Assembly (NCBI GenBank): GCA_017992655.1 | Contig: JAGOOF010000001.1 | Location: 1-24,423, forward strand | Source of the DNA: Patescibacteria group bacterium | GTDB lineage: Bacteria; Patescibacteriota; UBA1384 | DNA length: 24,423 nt | Direction of reading: 5' to 3' | In this document: positions 1-7,059 of the stretch, one piece after another | How the letters are laid out: each line of letters begins with the position of its first letter | Numbering within the stretch: the stretch's first letter is position 1 | Notes under the pieces: generated by a model | Told to the model about the DNA's origin: nothing | The model's database searches: none | What the model saw: only the letters and a program-made list of their open reading frames with translations | Position numbers and translations under genes: made by a program

Positions 1-115
1 CTAACCTTCCGATAACGCCACCTAAACTAGGTTCACGCCATTTTTTTAGGTCGCTTTCCTTAACCTCACCGTTATGCTCAATATATATAAGAACTTCAAT
101 GGACGGAGTAATCAT
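1..115 (-). CDS. Unidentified protein, N-terminal 38 codons only (runs off the left edge)
   Basis: An ATG at 113-115 opens a frame that stays open to base 1, giving 38 residues that begin MITPSIEVLIYIEHNGEV and end GGVIGRL. A good ribosome site (AGGTGG, five bases before the ATG) and a promoter at 146-174 stand upstream, so this looks like a real gene with its own transcription start, separate from the carboxypeptidase gene before it. The pattern of a short amphipathic start followed by ESDLKKW could belong to a small winged-helix or similar domain, but that is a guess from 38 residues. I do not recognise the family and assign no function. Confidence 0.6.
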   Translation of the reverse strand, partial: MITPSIEVLIYIEHNGEVKESDLKKWREPSLGGVIGRL

Positions 116-145
116 ATAACCACCTTTTTTATATTATGTAGTTAT

Positions 146-174
146 ATACTATTAAGTTAATGTACGTTCGTCAA
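146..174 (-). promoter_or_regulatory. Predicted sigma70-type promoter for the partial gene at the left edge
   Basis: On the minus strand TTGACG (169-174) is followed after exactly 17 bases by TAGTAT (146-151). The predicted start near 139 leaves a leader of about 24 bases with an AGGTGG ribosome site. It sits about 20 bases after the dacA-like stop codon. The -35 is 5/6 to consensus and the -10 is 4/6. There is no clear terminator hairpin between 116 and 194, so read-through from upstream is also possible. Confidence 0.5.
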
Positions 175-194
175 GTACAAAAAAATGCTGTATT

Positions 195-1133
195 TTATTC
201 CCAAACGAAATTATCGAAACCCCAGTCCAAAAGCTTTGCTGTTTCTTGCGCACTAGCTTCGTTCGTATTGCTGATTGTGTTTAATACTACAGAGATGAGG
301 GTGTGTCCATTTCTATTTGCAGCAGCTACCAAAGAATGTCCTGCCTCAAACGTAAAGCCAGTTTTACCTGCAATTGCGCCCTCATATTTCAGTTTATCAG
401 TGATCAGCCGATTAGAGTTTTCGAGCTCGTATTCAACTCCGTCTTCATTTTTTATCACAGTCTTATCGGTGCTCATAATTTCTTTTAACTTATCGATCTT
501 AAGAACGTAGGAAAATAAAATGGCCTGATCGAATGGTGTGGAATAGGCCTCTGCGCTTAATCCATGCGGGTCCATGTAGTGTGTATCATTAAGGCCGATA
601 GAGTGAGCCTTCTCGTTCATTAACTCCACAAATGCCTCCTCGCTCCCTGTGGTAATACGTGCAAGCGCCTTTGCCGTATCGTTTCCTGATTTTATGAGCA
701 GTGCCCTTAGTAGCTCCCCTATTTTCATACGATCTCCACTTTTTATACCAATTTTAGAGCCGATGACATTGGAGTCGGATGCTTCGATCGTTACGACCTC
801 ATCAAGATTTTTTTGTTCGTAAACAACGAGTGCTGTCATTACTTTTGTGATGCTTGCAATTTGCACCTTCTCACGAGCACCCAGCCCAAACATAAGATGT
901 TTAGAGTCGGCATCGATAAGGATGATATTTTTCGCTTTGGTTTTCGGTTCTTGGGAGATGTCTTTGATCCGAGGAATGGGAGCGACACCAAGATTGTTTG
1001 CATCTATTGCTAGAGCGTTGATATTACTAGCGTTAAGTTTTGGTTTATAAATTTGTTGCCCGATGCCAAAACCTGTCATTGCCAATATCGCAAGAAAAAC
1101 AATTAATATATACTTAGGCGGTTTATTATTCAC
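195..1133 (-). CDS. D-alanyl-D-alanine carboxypeptidase (peptidase S11, PBP5/DacA-like)
   Basis: This serine enzyme removes the terminal D-Ala from peptidoglycan pentapeptides outside the membrane. All three active-site motifs of the S11 family are present and in order: SITK (S94 nucleophile, K97), SGN (149-151) and KTG (257-259), with the nearby YMDPHGL segment typical of the family. Residues 8-26 form one hydrophobic stretch, so the protein is either membrane-anchored or exported. At 312 aa it lacks the C-terminal beta-sandwich and amphipathic anchor of E. coli PBP5. The start is a GTG at 1133 with no clear ribosome site; it overlaps the end of pheT by 8 bases, which suggests translational coupling. 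The family is clear; the exact paralogue is not. Confidence 0.93.
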   Translation of the reverse strand: MNNKPPKYILIVFLAILAMTGFGIGQQIYKPKLNASNINALAIDANNLGVAPIPRIKDISQEPKTKAKNIILIDADSKHLMFGLGAREKVQIASITKVMTALVVYEQKNLDEVVTIEASDSNVIGSKIGIKSGDRMKIGELLRALLIKSGNDTAKALARITTGSEEAFVELMNEKAHSIGLNDTHYMDPHGLSAEAYSTPFDQAILFSYVLKIDKLKEIMSTDKTVIKNEDGVEYELENSNRLITDKLKYEGAIAGKTGFTFEAGHSLVAAANRNGHTLISVVLNTISNTNEASAQETAKLLDWGFDNFVWE

Positions 1134-2988
1134 GGATAGAAACTTGATATTTTTTTGTTAAGTGGTCTCGTAGTTTATCGTGTCTCGTATCTGCCTCTTC
1201 TGCGGTCAGTGTATTGTCTGGCTTTTGGTAAGTGATCCTTAAAGTCATGCTTTTTCTTCCTTCGAACTTGGGGCTTTCAAATTCATCAAGGGGCTCAACA
1301 ATTAAGATAGAATTATCTAATGAGCTGACGTCATCCAATATTGTCCCAATTGCTATTTTGCTTTCAATCAAAAAAGATATATCGCGTACAACAGGTGGAT
1401 ATTTTGATATAGCCCTGTATCTATTGTTAGTGGTAGGCATCCTGTTTGATGCTAATGAAAGAGAAATTTTTTCGATGGGTATTTCCGCGAAGAAAAAAGA
1501 TCTTTTAATTTTATAAAGCTGAGATGTTTTTGTGTCGGGGGTTATTCTTACAACACTAGACGGTGGGAATATTTCCCCTAAGCGATGGTTTTTGCTAGTT
1601 GAGGCGGCAGCAAGATTTATAACTTCTTCGCCATTTGTAAAGACGCTACCGACTTCAAAAATTGTAAATTGATCATACCAGGGATTTTTAGACACCGCTT
1701 CGAACATTTTCGGTGCAAGCAATGGACGCATGTAGATATATTCGGCTGATAAAGGCTTTTCTATCTCAACAAGATCTTTTTCATTTAAAGCGAAAGCGCG
1801 AACTTCTTTTTTGCTAATAAACGATGTGCTTTTAACCTCCGTTAATCCCATTTCAGCTAGAGTGGTTATCAGTCTGTTAGTGTTCCCTTCCTCGCCTTGT
1901 GTATGTATTGCAAAATTGCTTGATAGCGCATTGGGCGTAATATGATGATAGCCGTAAATGCGTGCCACTTCTTCTGCGATATCGACGGGGCTTTTAACGT
2001 CGTGTACGCGCCACGAGGGCACAATGACTTCTTTTCCTGAAAGCTTGAAGCCAAGACGGGCTAAGATATTGCGCGACATTGTTTCGCTAATATTTGCGCC
2101 AGTAATGGCAGGAATCAAGCTATAGTCAAACGAAATAATATTTTCTTGAATTGGTTTTTGAATAAGAATTTTTTTTCTTTGAATACGGTAGCCCCAATTC
2201 TCTAGGGTCTGGGCTGCTTTTTCCAGAGCATAAATTGGTGCTTGCGGGTCAACCCCTCGCTCGTAGCGATAAGAAGCGGGTGTTTGAACGCCTGCAGTTT
2301 TTGCGCTTTTACGAATAACCGCTGGCGTAAAAATGGCGGCTTGTATCAAGATTTTCGATGTTGTTTGAGTAACAGAAGAATTGACACAGCCACTTATTCC
2401 TACTAAATCTACTATGGTATTTTTACTGCGGGCAACCAAATTCTCTTCTTTTATCTCTATTTCAGTATCGCCAAGTAAAATTGCTTTTTCGCCATGTTGT
2501 CCAAAACCAATCTCTAGCCTATTTACTTTTTCCAAATCAAAGGCGTGAAGTGGCAGGCCGTATTCATGCATTAAGTAGTTAGTGAGATCGACAATATTAT
2601 TTTTAGGGTTAATATTAATTTGTTTTAATCTTTCTGCAATAAGCGAGGGTGATTTTTTTGGTGTTGGCCCTTCGGCAACAAAATAAGCATAAACAGGCAC
2701 ATTCGTTCTTGCTGTTTCGCTATTGAAAAAGACGATATCATCTTCCTCTTCTATAAAACCTGAAGGTTTGCTGTAAGGAGTGGTAGTTTGATTAAGGAAA
2801 GCATTTATTTCGCGTGCGAGACCATAAACACTTACTGTGTCGCCACGGTTTGGGGTAATTTCTAGGTCTAAATAATCATCAGTGATCTTGTCGGGGGTAA
2901 AGCCAATCGAATGAAAAATATCAGCAATTTCGGAGCTTTTCTTCTCTGTTTTGCAAAAATCTTTAAGCCATTCAATTGGTAAAATCAT
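1126..2988 (-). CDS. pheT: Phenylalanyl-tRNA synthetase beta subunit, short form without the EMAP-like domain
   Basis: Partner of PheS in the alpha2-beta2 enzyme that charges tRNA-Phe. A short B1 segment (residues 1-40) runs straight into DLEITPNRGD (41-50), which in most bacteria follows the roughly 110-residue OB-fold/EMAP-like domain B2; that domain is missing. The B3/B4 editing module is recognisable by NNIVDLTNYLM...GLPLHAFD (130-151), the B5 domain follows near 265-335, and the C-terminal FDX-ACB domain that contacts the tRNA anticodon stem starts near KYPPVVRDISFLI and fills the last 90 residues. The length is 620 aa against about 790-800 usually. The ATG at 2988 lies 7 bases after pheS. 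Identity is certain; the effect of the missing domain is not known from sequence. Confidence 0.97.
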   Translation of the reverse strand: MILPIEWLKDFCKTEKKSSEIADIFHSIGFTPDKITDDYLDLEITPNRGDTVSVYGLAREINAFLNQTTTPYSKPSGFIEEEDDIVFFNSETARTNVPVYAYFVAEGPTPKKSPSLIAERLKQININPKNNIVDLTNYLMHEYGLPLHAFDLEKVNRLEIGFGQHGEKAILLGDTEIEIKEENLVARSKNTIVDLVGISGCVNSSVTQTTSKILIQAAIFTPAVIRKSAKTAGVQTPASYRYERGVDPQAPIYALEKAAQTLENWGYRIQRKKILIQKPIQENIISFDYSLIPAITGANISETMSRNILARLGFKLSGKEVIVPSWRVHDVKSPVDIAEEVARIYGYHHITPNALSSNFAIHTQGEEGNTNRLITTLAEMGLTEVKSTSFISKKEVRAFALNEKDLVEIEKPLSAEYIYMRPLLAPKMFEAVSKNPWYDQFTIFEVGSVFTNGEEVINLAAASTSKNHRLGEIFPPSSVVRITPDTKTSQLYKIKRSFFFAEIPIEKISLSLASNRMPTTNNRYRAISKYPPVVRDISFLIESKIAIGTILDDVSSLDNSILIVEPLDEFESPKFEGRKSMTLRITYQKPDNTLTAEEADTRHDKLRDHLTKKYQVSIRE

Positions 2989-2995
2989 AATAAAA

Positions 2996-3685
2996 TTAAA
3001 ATTGTTTTAAAAACCTTAAGTCACCGCTTAGGCTCCAACGGATGTCGTCTACCCCTCGTTCCAGCATCATAAGCCTATCAAGCCCCATACCAAAAGCAAA
3101 GCCTTGCCACTTTTCGCTCTCTACTCCCATATTTGCTAATACCTCAGGGTGGATCATACCGCTTCCCAGTACCTCAAGCCATTGCCCATGCCACTTTATC
3201 ATGACGTCCATACCTGGCTCAACAAATGGGTAGTTATGGGGGAAGAACTTAGTTTCAATGTCTTTGCCCAGCAATTCTTTTAACAAATAATTAAGCGTCC
3301 ATATAAGGTTGGCCATAGTAATATTTTTTTCTATTACAAACCCTTCTAGCTGGTGCAAGACCGCCTCATGGGTAGCGTCAGTGGCTTCGTTGCGGAAAAC
3401 TCTGCCTGGAATTAAAATACGGACAGGCGGTTTCTTTTGGGCCATAGCTGGAATCTGCATTGCAGACGTATGTGTTCGCAGTACTCTTTTGTCTTTTGTC
3501 CAGAATGTGTCTTGGGTGTCACGAGCTGGGTGGTCTTTAGGAATCCTTAGAACGTCAAAGTTGAGCTTTTCAGTTGTTATTTCAGGCCCTGTTACCACGT
3601 GAAAGCCAATTTTTTCCATTGCGTAAATCGCGCGACTTACGAGCTGGCTAGTAGGATGAATGTGACCCATTGGTAGTTTAGACAT
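2996..3685 (-). CDS. pheS: Phenylalanyl-tRNA synthetase alpha subunit, lacking the N-terminal coiled coil
   Basis: Catalytic class II subunit making Phe-AMP and transferring Phe to tRNA-Phe. Class II motif 1 begins at MGHIHPTSQ, motif 2 is in RTHTSAMQ...GRVFRNEATDATHEAVLHQLEG, and motif 3 is GFAFGMGLDRLMML, ending with DLRFLKQF. I chose the ATG at 3685 (MSKLPMGHIHP): the frame extends upstream only to a TTG at 3718, and that start would overlap the preceding gene by 41 bases. Either way about 95 residues are absent compared with E. coli, including the whole N-terminal coiled coil that binds tRNA. It overlaps the membrane-protein gene by 8 bases and forms an operon with pheT. Confidence 0.96.
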   Translation of the reverse strand: MSKLPMGHIHPTSQLVSRAIYAMEKIGFHVVTGPEITTEKLNFDVLRIPKDHPARDTQDTFWTKDKRVLRTHTSAMQIPAMAQKKPPVRILIPGRVFRNEATDATHEAVLHQLEGFVIEKNITMANLIWTLNYLLKELLGKDIETKFFPHNYPFVEPGMDVMIKWHGQWLEVLGSGMIHPEVLANMGVESEKWQGFAFGMGLDRLMMLERGVDDIRWSLSGDLRFLKQF

Positions 3686-4058
3686 AATTAGGCTTTTTGG
3701 AGTTATAGTAAAACTCAATTAAAATTAACGCAATAACATAAACGCTCGCACTCAATAGGTTTAATACGTCGATAGTTCTTAACAGTACAAGGCCAATAAT
3801 GCCGATACTGATAATCAGCCCTTGTCTTATTGAAGATAAAAGGATATTCAGTTGCTTGTTGCGATCTTTATTTTTGCGCACGTAAAAAAAGAACATTGCG
3901 AGGATACCCCATATAAAAAACAAAGCGAAAACGTAGAACATCGCTCTACTAAACTGATCGGTACTAAAGGGGTCGATTGTCTGTAAGATCGTAAACCACC
4001 CAGCGAACGAGAGCAACGTGGCGGAAAATACTGCAAATAGAATCTTATAGTGTTTCAT
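3678..4058 (-). CDS. Small integral membrane protein with four predicted helices, function unknown
   Basis: The 126-residue product has four hydrophobic stretches at about 6-25, 38-60, 80-97 and 100-117. A strongly basic loop (RKNKDRNKQ, 61-69) lies between the second and third. No catalytic or binding motif is visible and I do not recognise the family. The ATG at 4058 overlaps the rbfA stop in an ATGA, and the 3' end overlaps pheS by 8 bases, so it is co-transcribed and probably translationally coupled with both. The location between a ribosome-assembly factor and PheRS may just reflect compact genome packing. Confidence 0.82.
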   Translation of the reverse strand: MKHYKILFAVFSATLLSFAGWFTILQTIDPFSTDQFSRAMFYVFALFFIWGILAMFFFYVRKNKDRNKQLNILLSSIRQGLIISIGIIGLVLLRTIDVLNLLSASVYVIALILIEFYYNSKKPNYV

Positions 4059-4393
4059 AATGAGTCAATAATTTTGTCTATTCTTGCAACTTCTTCTACA
4101 CTTTTATCTATTGAAAAAGATATTTTCGGAATTTTGCGCATAGGTACTCTTTCAACCAGATAATGCTTGAGGTCGTAAAGATAAGGGGCAAGTACGTCTT
4201 TTACAGCTACTCCTTCTTTAAGCGGAGGATAGAAACTTATGAAGAAAAGCGCGTTTGAAAAATCGGATGCCATTTTAACACGGGTGCAGCTAATTAAGCC
4301 AAGGTTTTCCGATGCCTCCTTATGAAGAAATGAGGTAGCGTTGTGGGCTAACTCTTCCTCGATACGTTCTTTTCGACTATATGGTTTAGGCAC
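4055..4393 (-). CDS. rbfA: Ribosome-binding factor A (30S maturation factor)
   Basis: RbfA is a single KH-like-domain protein that binds late 30S precursors and helps mature the 5' end of 16S rRNA. The 112-residue product shows the family pattern: an R-x-x-R-I-x-x-E start helix, the central SCTRVKMASDFSNALFFISF segment matching the VxVSxDLxxAxVYVSF block, and the C-terminal RKIPKISFSIDKS stretch matching the P-x-L-x-F-x-x-D block. I place the start at the GTG at 4391-4393 (second codon Pro), because this aligns residue for residue with the E. coli N-terminus, whereas a TTG at 4420 would add nine unmatched residues. The GTG coincides with the predicted transcription start of a strong promoter, so the mRNA may be leaderless. 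Confidence 0.87.
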   Translation of the reverse strand: MPKPYSRKERIEEELAHNATSFLHKEASENLGLISCTRVKMASDFSNALFFISFYPPLKEGVAVKDVLAPYLYDLKHYLVERVPMRKIPKISFSIDKSVEEVARIDKIIDSL

Positions 4394-4399
4394 AGACAC

Positions 4400-4428
4400 A
4401 TTATAGCAAAAATAAGGCAACCACTCAA
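4400..4428 (-). promoter_or_regulatory. Strong predicted promoter of the rbfA-pheST-dac operon
   Basis: On the minus strand TTGAGT (4423-4428), a 17-base spacer ending in TGC, and a perfect TATAAT (4400-4405) form an extended -10 promoter. Counting from the -10, position +1 is 4393, the G of the rbfA GTG codon. The promoter lies exactly in the gap after rpsI (stop at 4434) and splits the ribosomal genes from the downstream group. Confidence 0.75.
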
Positions 4429-4433
4429 ATTTT

Positions 4434-4823
4434 TTAGCGCTTTGCCCACTGCGGAGCGCGCCTTGCTCTTCTTAGTCCTGGTTTTTTTCGTTCTTTTTCA
4501 CGATCGTCTCTGGTCAATAAGCCAGATTTTCGCAATATAGTTTTTAATTCAGGATCAGCCTGTATCAAGGCGCGCGCAATGCCGAGTCTTAGGGCGGTAA
4601 GACGGCTGGAGACCCCTCCCCCGATAATAGTGGCGCTAATATCGTATTCCTTGTTTTTTTCAGTCAAAACAAGTGGTTCACGAACGTATTTTTCATTTTC
4701 TTTGGGTAACGTCCAGCTATGAACATCTATAGTGCCCTTTCCTGGCACCAAGCTTACTCGCGCAATTGCCGATTTGCGACGGCCAACCCCATGATAGGTT
4801 TTTATTTCTTTAGCCATAATCAT
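4434..4823 (-). CDS. rpsI: 30S ribosomal protein uS9
   Basis: uS9 sits in the 30S head; its C-terminal tail reaches the P-site tRNA. Family blocks are GVGRRKSAIARVSLVPGKG near the start, GGGVSSRLTALRLGIARAL in the middle, and LTRDDREKERKKPGLRRARRAPQWAKR at the end. The tail ends AKR rather than the common SKR but keeps the terminal basic pair. The gene is coupled to rplM: the first ATG (4823) overlaps the rplM TGA as ATGA; an alternative ATG two codons on (4817, MAKEIK) matches family N-termini slightly better. Neither has a clear ribosome site. The length of 127-129 aa is normal. Confidence 0.97.
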   Translation of the reverse strand: MIMAKEIKTYHGVGRRKSAIARVSLVPGKGTIDVHSWTLPKENEKYVREPLVLTEKNKEYDISATIIGGGVSSRLTALRLGIARALIQADPELKTILRKSGLLTRDDREKERKKPGLRRARRAPQWAKR

Positions 4824-5191
4824 TTTTTAATTAATTGTGGTATTTCATTCTTATAGATTTTTAGGCGTTTCAACCAGCGTTGTCTTAGCTTGTTATCGGG
4901 GAGCATTCCCCTTACGGAGAGATAAAGAATTTTGTCGCTGGGAACTTGCGTATAGCTTTTCTCCTTGAGATTGCCAAGGTAGCCACTATGACGATAGTAT
5001 TTTTTTGTTTCAATTTTGCGTCCAGTAATTTTTATGTTATCGCTGTTAAAAACGACAACCTGGTCACCATTGTCAATATTTAAGGAAAAATCAACTTTAT
5101 TTTTTCCTCGTAAAAGGTTGGCTATTTCTACGGATAGTCTCCCAAGAACTTTGCCACTTGCATCTATTTTATGAGTTGTACGTGTAGGCAT
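4820..5191 (-). CDS. rplM: 50S ribosomal protein uL13
   Basis: An early-assembling 50S protein that binds domain II of 23S rRNA. The signature runs from DASGKVLGRLSVEIANLLRGK through YYRHSGYLG and SVRGMLPDNKLRQRWLKRLKIY. The protein is 123 aa; E. coli L13 is 142. Roughly ten residues are absent at the N-terminus and the C-terminal tail is replaced by a short EIPQLIKK end. The start ATG lies 2 bases after rplQ. rplM-rpsI are a standard pair, here fused to the alpha operon, an arrangement also seen in many Gram-positive-like genomes. Confidence 0.96.
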   Translation of the reverse strand: MPTRTTHKIDASGKVLGRLSVEIANLLRGKNKVDFSLNIDNGDQVVVFNSDNIKITGRKIETKKYYRHSGYLGNLKEKSYTQVPSDKILYLSVRGMLPDNKLRQRWLKRLKIYKNEIPQLIKK

Positions 5192-5193
5192 GA

Positions 5194-5652
5194 TTATTTC
5201 TTATTCTCAACTTTTTTTACAATTTTCTTTTTTTCTTCCTTTGGTGCATCCGGTACTTTCTTCTCGTCCTTATTGTGTGCCGTTTTTTTCAGTAAATCTT
5301 CTGTTTTTTTAGTAAGCTCTATAATTGCCATAGGGGCGTTATCGCCCTTGCGGTTGGCAGTTTTTATTATTCGAGTAAAACCGGATTGAGTGTTGGCGAA
5401 ATTTTTCTTTAATATTTCGATGACTTTTTTTGCTGGTTTTTCAGCTCCACCAAGCATAGTAAGTGCAGTCTTATAGCCATTCAAGTCGTTCTCTTTTTTC
5501 GCGCGGCTAATAATTCTTTCGATATAACTTTGTACGAATTTTGCTTTGGACGTTGTTGTGACAATTCTTTCGTGTACCACCAAAGAAGCTGCTAAATTTC
5601 GGATTAGCAAAATACGATGCGCTTTCTTTCTGCCGAGCTTGAACGTTTTCAT
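5194..5652 (-). CDS. rplQ: 50S ribosomal protein bL17 with a Lys/Glu-rich C-terminal tail
   Basis: bL17 lies near the peptide exit tunnel. The core shows the expected pattern GRKKAHRILLIRNLAASL, HERIVTTTSKAK and GFTRIIKTANRKGDNAPMAIIEL. The core ends near residue 117; about 35 further residues are charged and low in complexity (alternating Lys, Glu, Asp with Pro), bringing the protein to 152 aa against 120-130 in most bacteria. The preceding gene rpoA also ends in a lysine-rich tail. The ribosome site lies inside the rpoA end; the gap between the two is 6 bases. Confidence 0.95.
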   Translation of the reverse strand: MKTFKLGRKKAHRILLIRNLAASLVVHERIVTTTSKAKFVQSYIERIISRAKKENDLNGYKTALTMLGGAEKPAKKVIEILKKNFANTQSGFTRIIKTANRKGDNAPMAIIELTKKTEDLLKKTAHNKDEKKVPDAPKEEKKKIVKKVENKK

Positions 5653-5658
5653 CTTTTC

Positions 5659-6417
5659 TTACTTTTTTGATTTAGTTTTGCTTGTTTTACTTTTTTTCTT
5701 GGCTGGCTTCTCGTTGGGCATAGTATCAGCCAAATCGGTGTTTATTAACGTGAAATGGTCGATTAATATTTGGCTTGCGTTCTTAAGTGCCTCATAGGGA
5801 GTAATACTGCCATTAGTTGTTATGTCGATGGTGAGACGGTCAAAATTGGTAATACTGCCAACACGGGTATTTTCCACCTCAAAATGAACTTTTCTAATTG
5901 GTGTGAACGCACTGTCGAGCATTATTGTCCCAAGTGGGGTTTTTTCTTCAGTTTTCTTTTCACTCGCTACAAAGCCCCTCCCCTTTTCAATTACAATGTC
6001 GGCTTTTAATTTGCCACCTTTGCCTAGCGTTGCGATGTGGTAATCGGGGTCAATAATCATAACATCAGATACTGTTTTTATGTCTTTAGCCTTAACCTCC
6101 TTTGGGCCACTAACGTCAAGAGAAATAGTAACGGGATCATCTCCCTCAAGCCTGACTGGCAGGCCCTTAATGTTGAGAATAAATTCGACAATATCCTCAC
6201 GCATATTTTCAACTGTGGTAAACTCGTGGTTCACGCCGTCTATTTTTACTGAGCTTACGGCGCTTCCTTCTAACGATGCAAGCATTACTCGCCGTAGCGC
6301 GTTGCCAACTGTAACTCCATACCCTGGGCTTAATGGCTCAATAACAAATGTCGCGGCATTTTGCTCGCTACTTTTCGTGCTTAATTTTACTAATTCAGTT
6401 TCAGGTAATAAATACAT
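5659..6417 (-). CDS. rpoA: RNA polymerase alpha subunit, N-terminal domain only (no alpha-CTD)
   Basis: Alpha dimerises to scaffold beta and beta'. The assembly domain is complete: FVIEPLSPGYGVTVGNALRRVMLASLEGSAVSSVKIDGVNHEF near residues 24-66, then the insert region, then ITNFDRLTIDITTNGSITPYEAL with the last helix of the dimer domain near residue 225. After this come only about 27 residues ending in a Ser/Thr/Lys tail. The helical C-terminal domain that contacts UP elements and activators in E. coli (329 aa) is absent. The gene is intact, with a strong ribosome site (GAGGAG) before the ATG, and rplQ starts 6 bases later, so there is no room for the missing domain downstream. Confidence 0.97.
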   Translation of the reverse strand: MYLLPETELVKLSTKSSEQNAATFVIEPLSPGYGVTVGNALRRVMLASLEGSAVSSVKIDGVNHEFTTVENMREDIVEFILNIKGLPVRLEGDDPVTISLDVSGPKEVKAKDIKTVSDVMIIDPDYHIATLGKGGKLKADIVIEKGRGFVASEKKTEEKTPLGTIMLDSAFTPIRKVHFEVENTRVGSITNFDRLTIDITTNGSITPYEALKNASQILIDHFTLINTDLADTMPNEKPAKKKSKTSKTKSKK

Positions 6418-6430
6418 ATCTCTCCTCTTT

Positions 6431-7045
6431 TTATGTTAATCGTGAATAATATTCAACGACCAACTGTTCTTCGATAGTGGTTTGAATTTGCTCTCGCGAA
6501 GGTGTTGCCACTACTTTGGCTTTCTTGTTTTGCTCGGATGCTTCAAGCCATGCAGGAACAGTCGCTTTTTTGCGAGCGGATTCACGCTCTACTGTTTTTT
6601 TTGCTTCAATGGTTTGCCCCTCTGCCATTATGTATGAAGGGGTCTTTGTTTTTTTGTTATCAATTAATATGTGGCCATGAGATATGAGTTGCCTTGCCTG
6701 ACGGCGGCTCTCCGCAAAACCCGCGCGATAAAGGATGTTGTCTGCTCTGAGCTCAAGTAGCTGGAGAAGTCGCTCACCGGTGTTTTTCTTAGAACGGTTT
6801 GCAAGCTCAAAGATTCTTCTTAATTGTTTCTCGGAAATATAGTAGGTATAGCGAATTTTTTGTTTCTCTTTAAGCTGTCGGGCGTAGTCGGAAGGCTTGC
6901 CACGACGTGATTGACCGTGCTGGCCAGGGCCATAGGGACGGCGCGTCATAACATTTTTTTGTCCCTCGTCTCTCTCTCCTTTGAGAAAAAGGTTTTCGCC
7001 GACGGAACGTGATAGCTTAGATACTGATTTTACCGGCTGTGACAT
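6431..7045 (-). CDS. rpsD: 30S ribosomal protein uS4, zinc-free type
   Basis: A primary 16S-binding protein that nucleates the 30S body. The N-terminal region (KLSRSVGENLFLKGER) lacks the four cysteines of zinc-type uS4; the PYGPGQHGQSRRGKPSDYARQLKEKQ block follows, then the S4 RNA-binding fold (LLQLLELRADNILYRAGFAESRRQARQLISHGHI). Residues near the C-terminus (VEYYSR) match the family end. The length of 204 aa is normal. It lies 14 bases after rpsK; rpoA follows after 13 bases. In E. coli uS4 represses this operon; no leader structure was checked here. Confidence 0.98.
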   Translation of the reverse strand: MSQPVKSVSKLSRSVGENLFLKGERDEGQKNVMTRRPYGPGQHGQSRRGKPSDYARQLKEKQKIRYTYYISEKQLRRIFELANRSKKNTGERLLQLLELRADNILYRAGFAESRRQARQLISHGHILIDNKKTKTPSYIMAEGQTIEAKKTVERESARKKATVPAWLEASEQNKKAKVVATPSREQIQTTIEEQLVVEYYSRLT

Positions 7046-7059
7046 AATATCTTACTCCG

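Noticed and set aside
3685..3718. A longer PheS starting at the TTG at 3718
   Set aside because: Eleven extra residues do not restore the coiled coil, the start is a rare TTG, and it would overlap the preceding gene by 41 bases.
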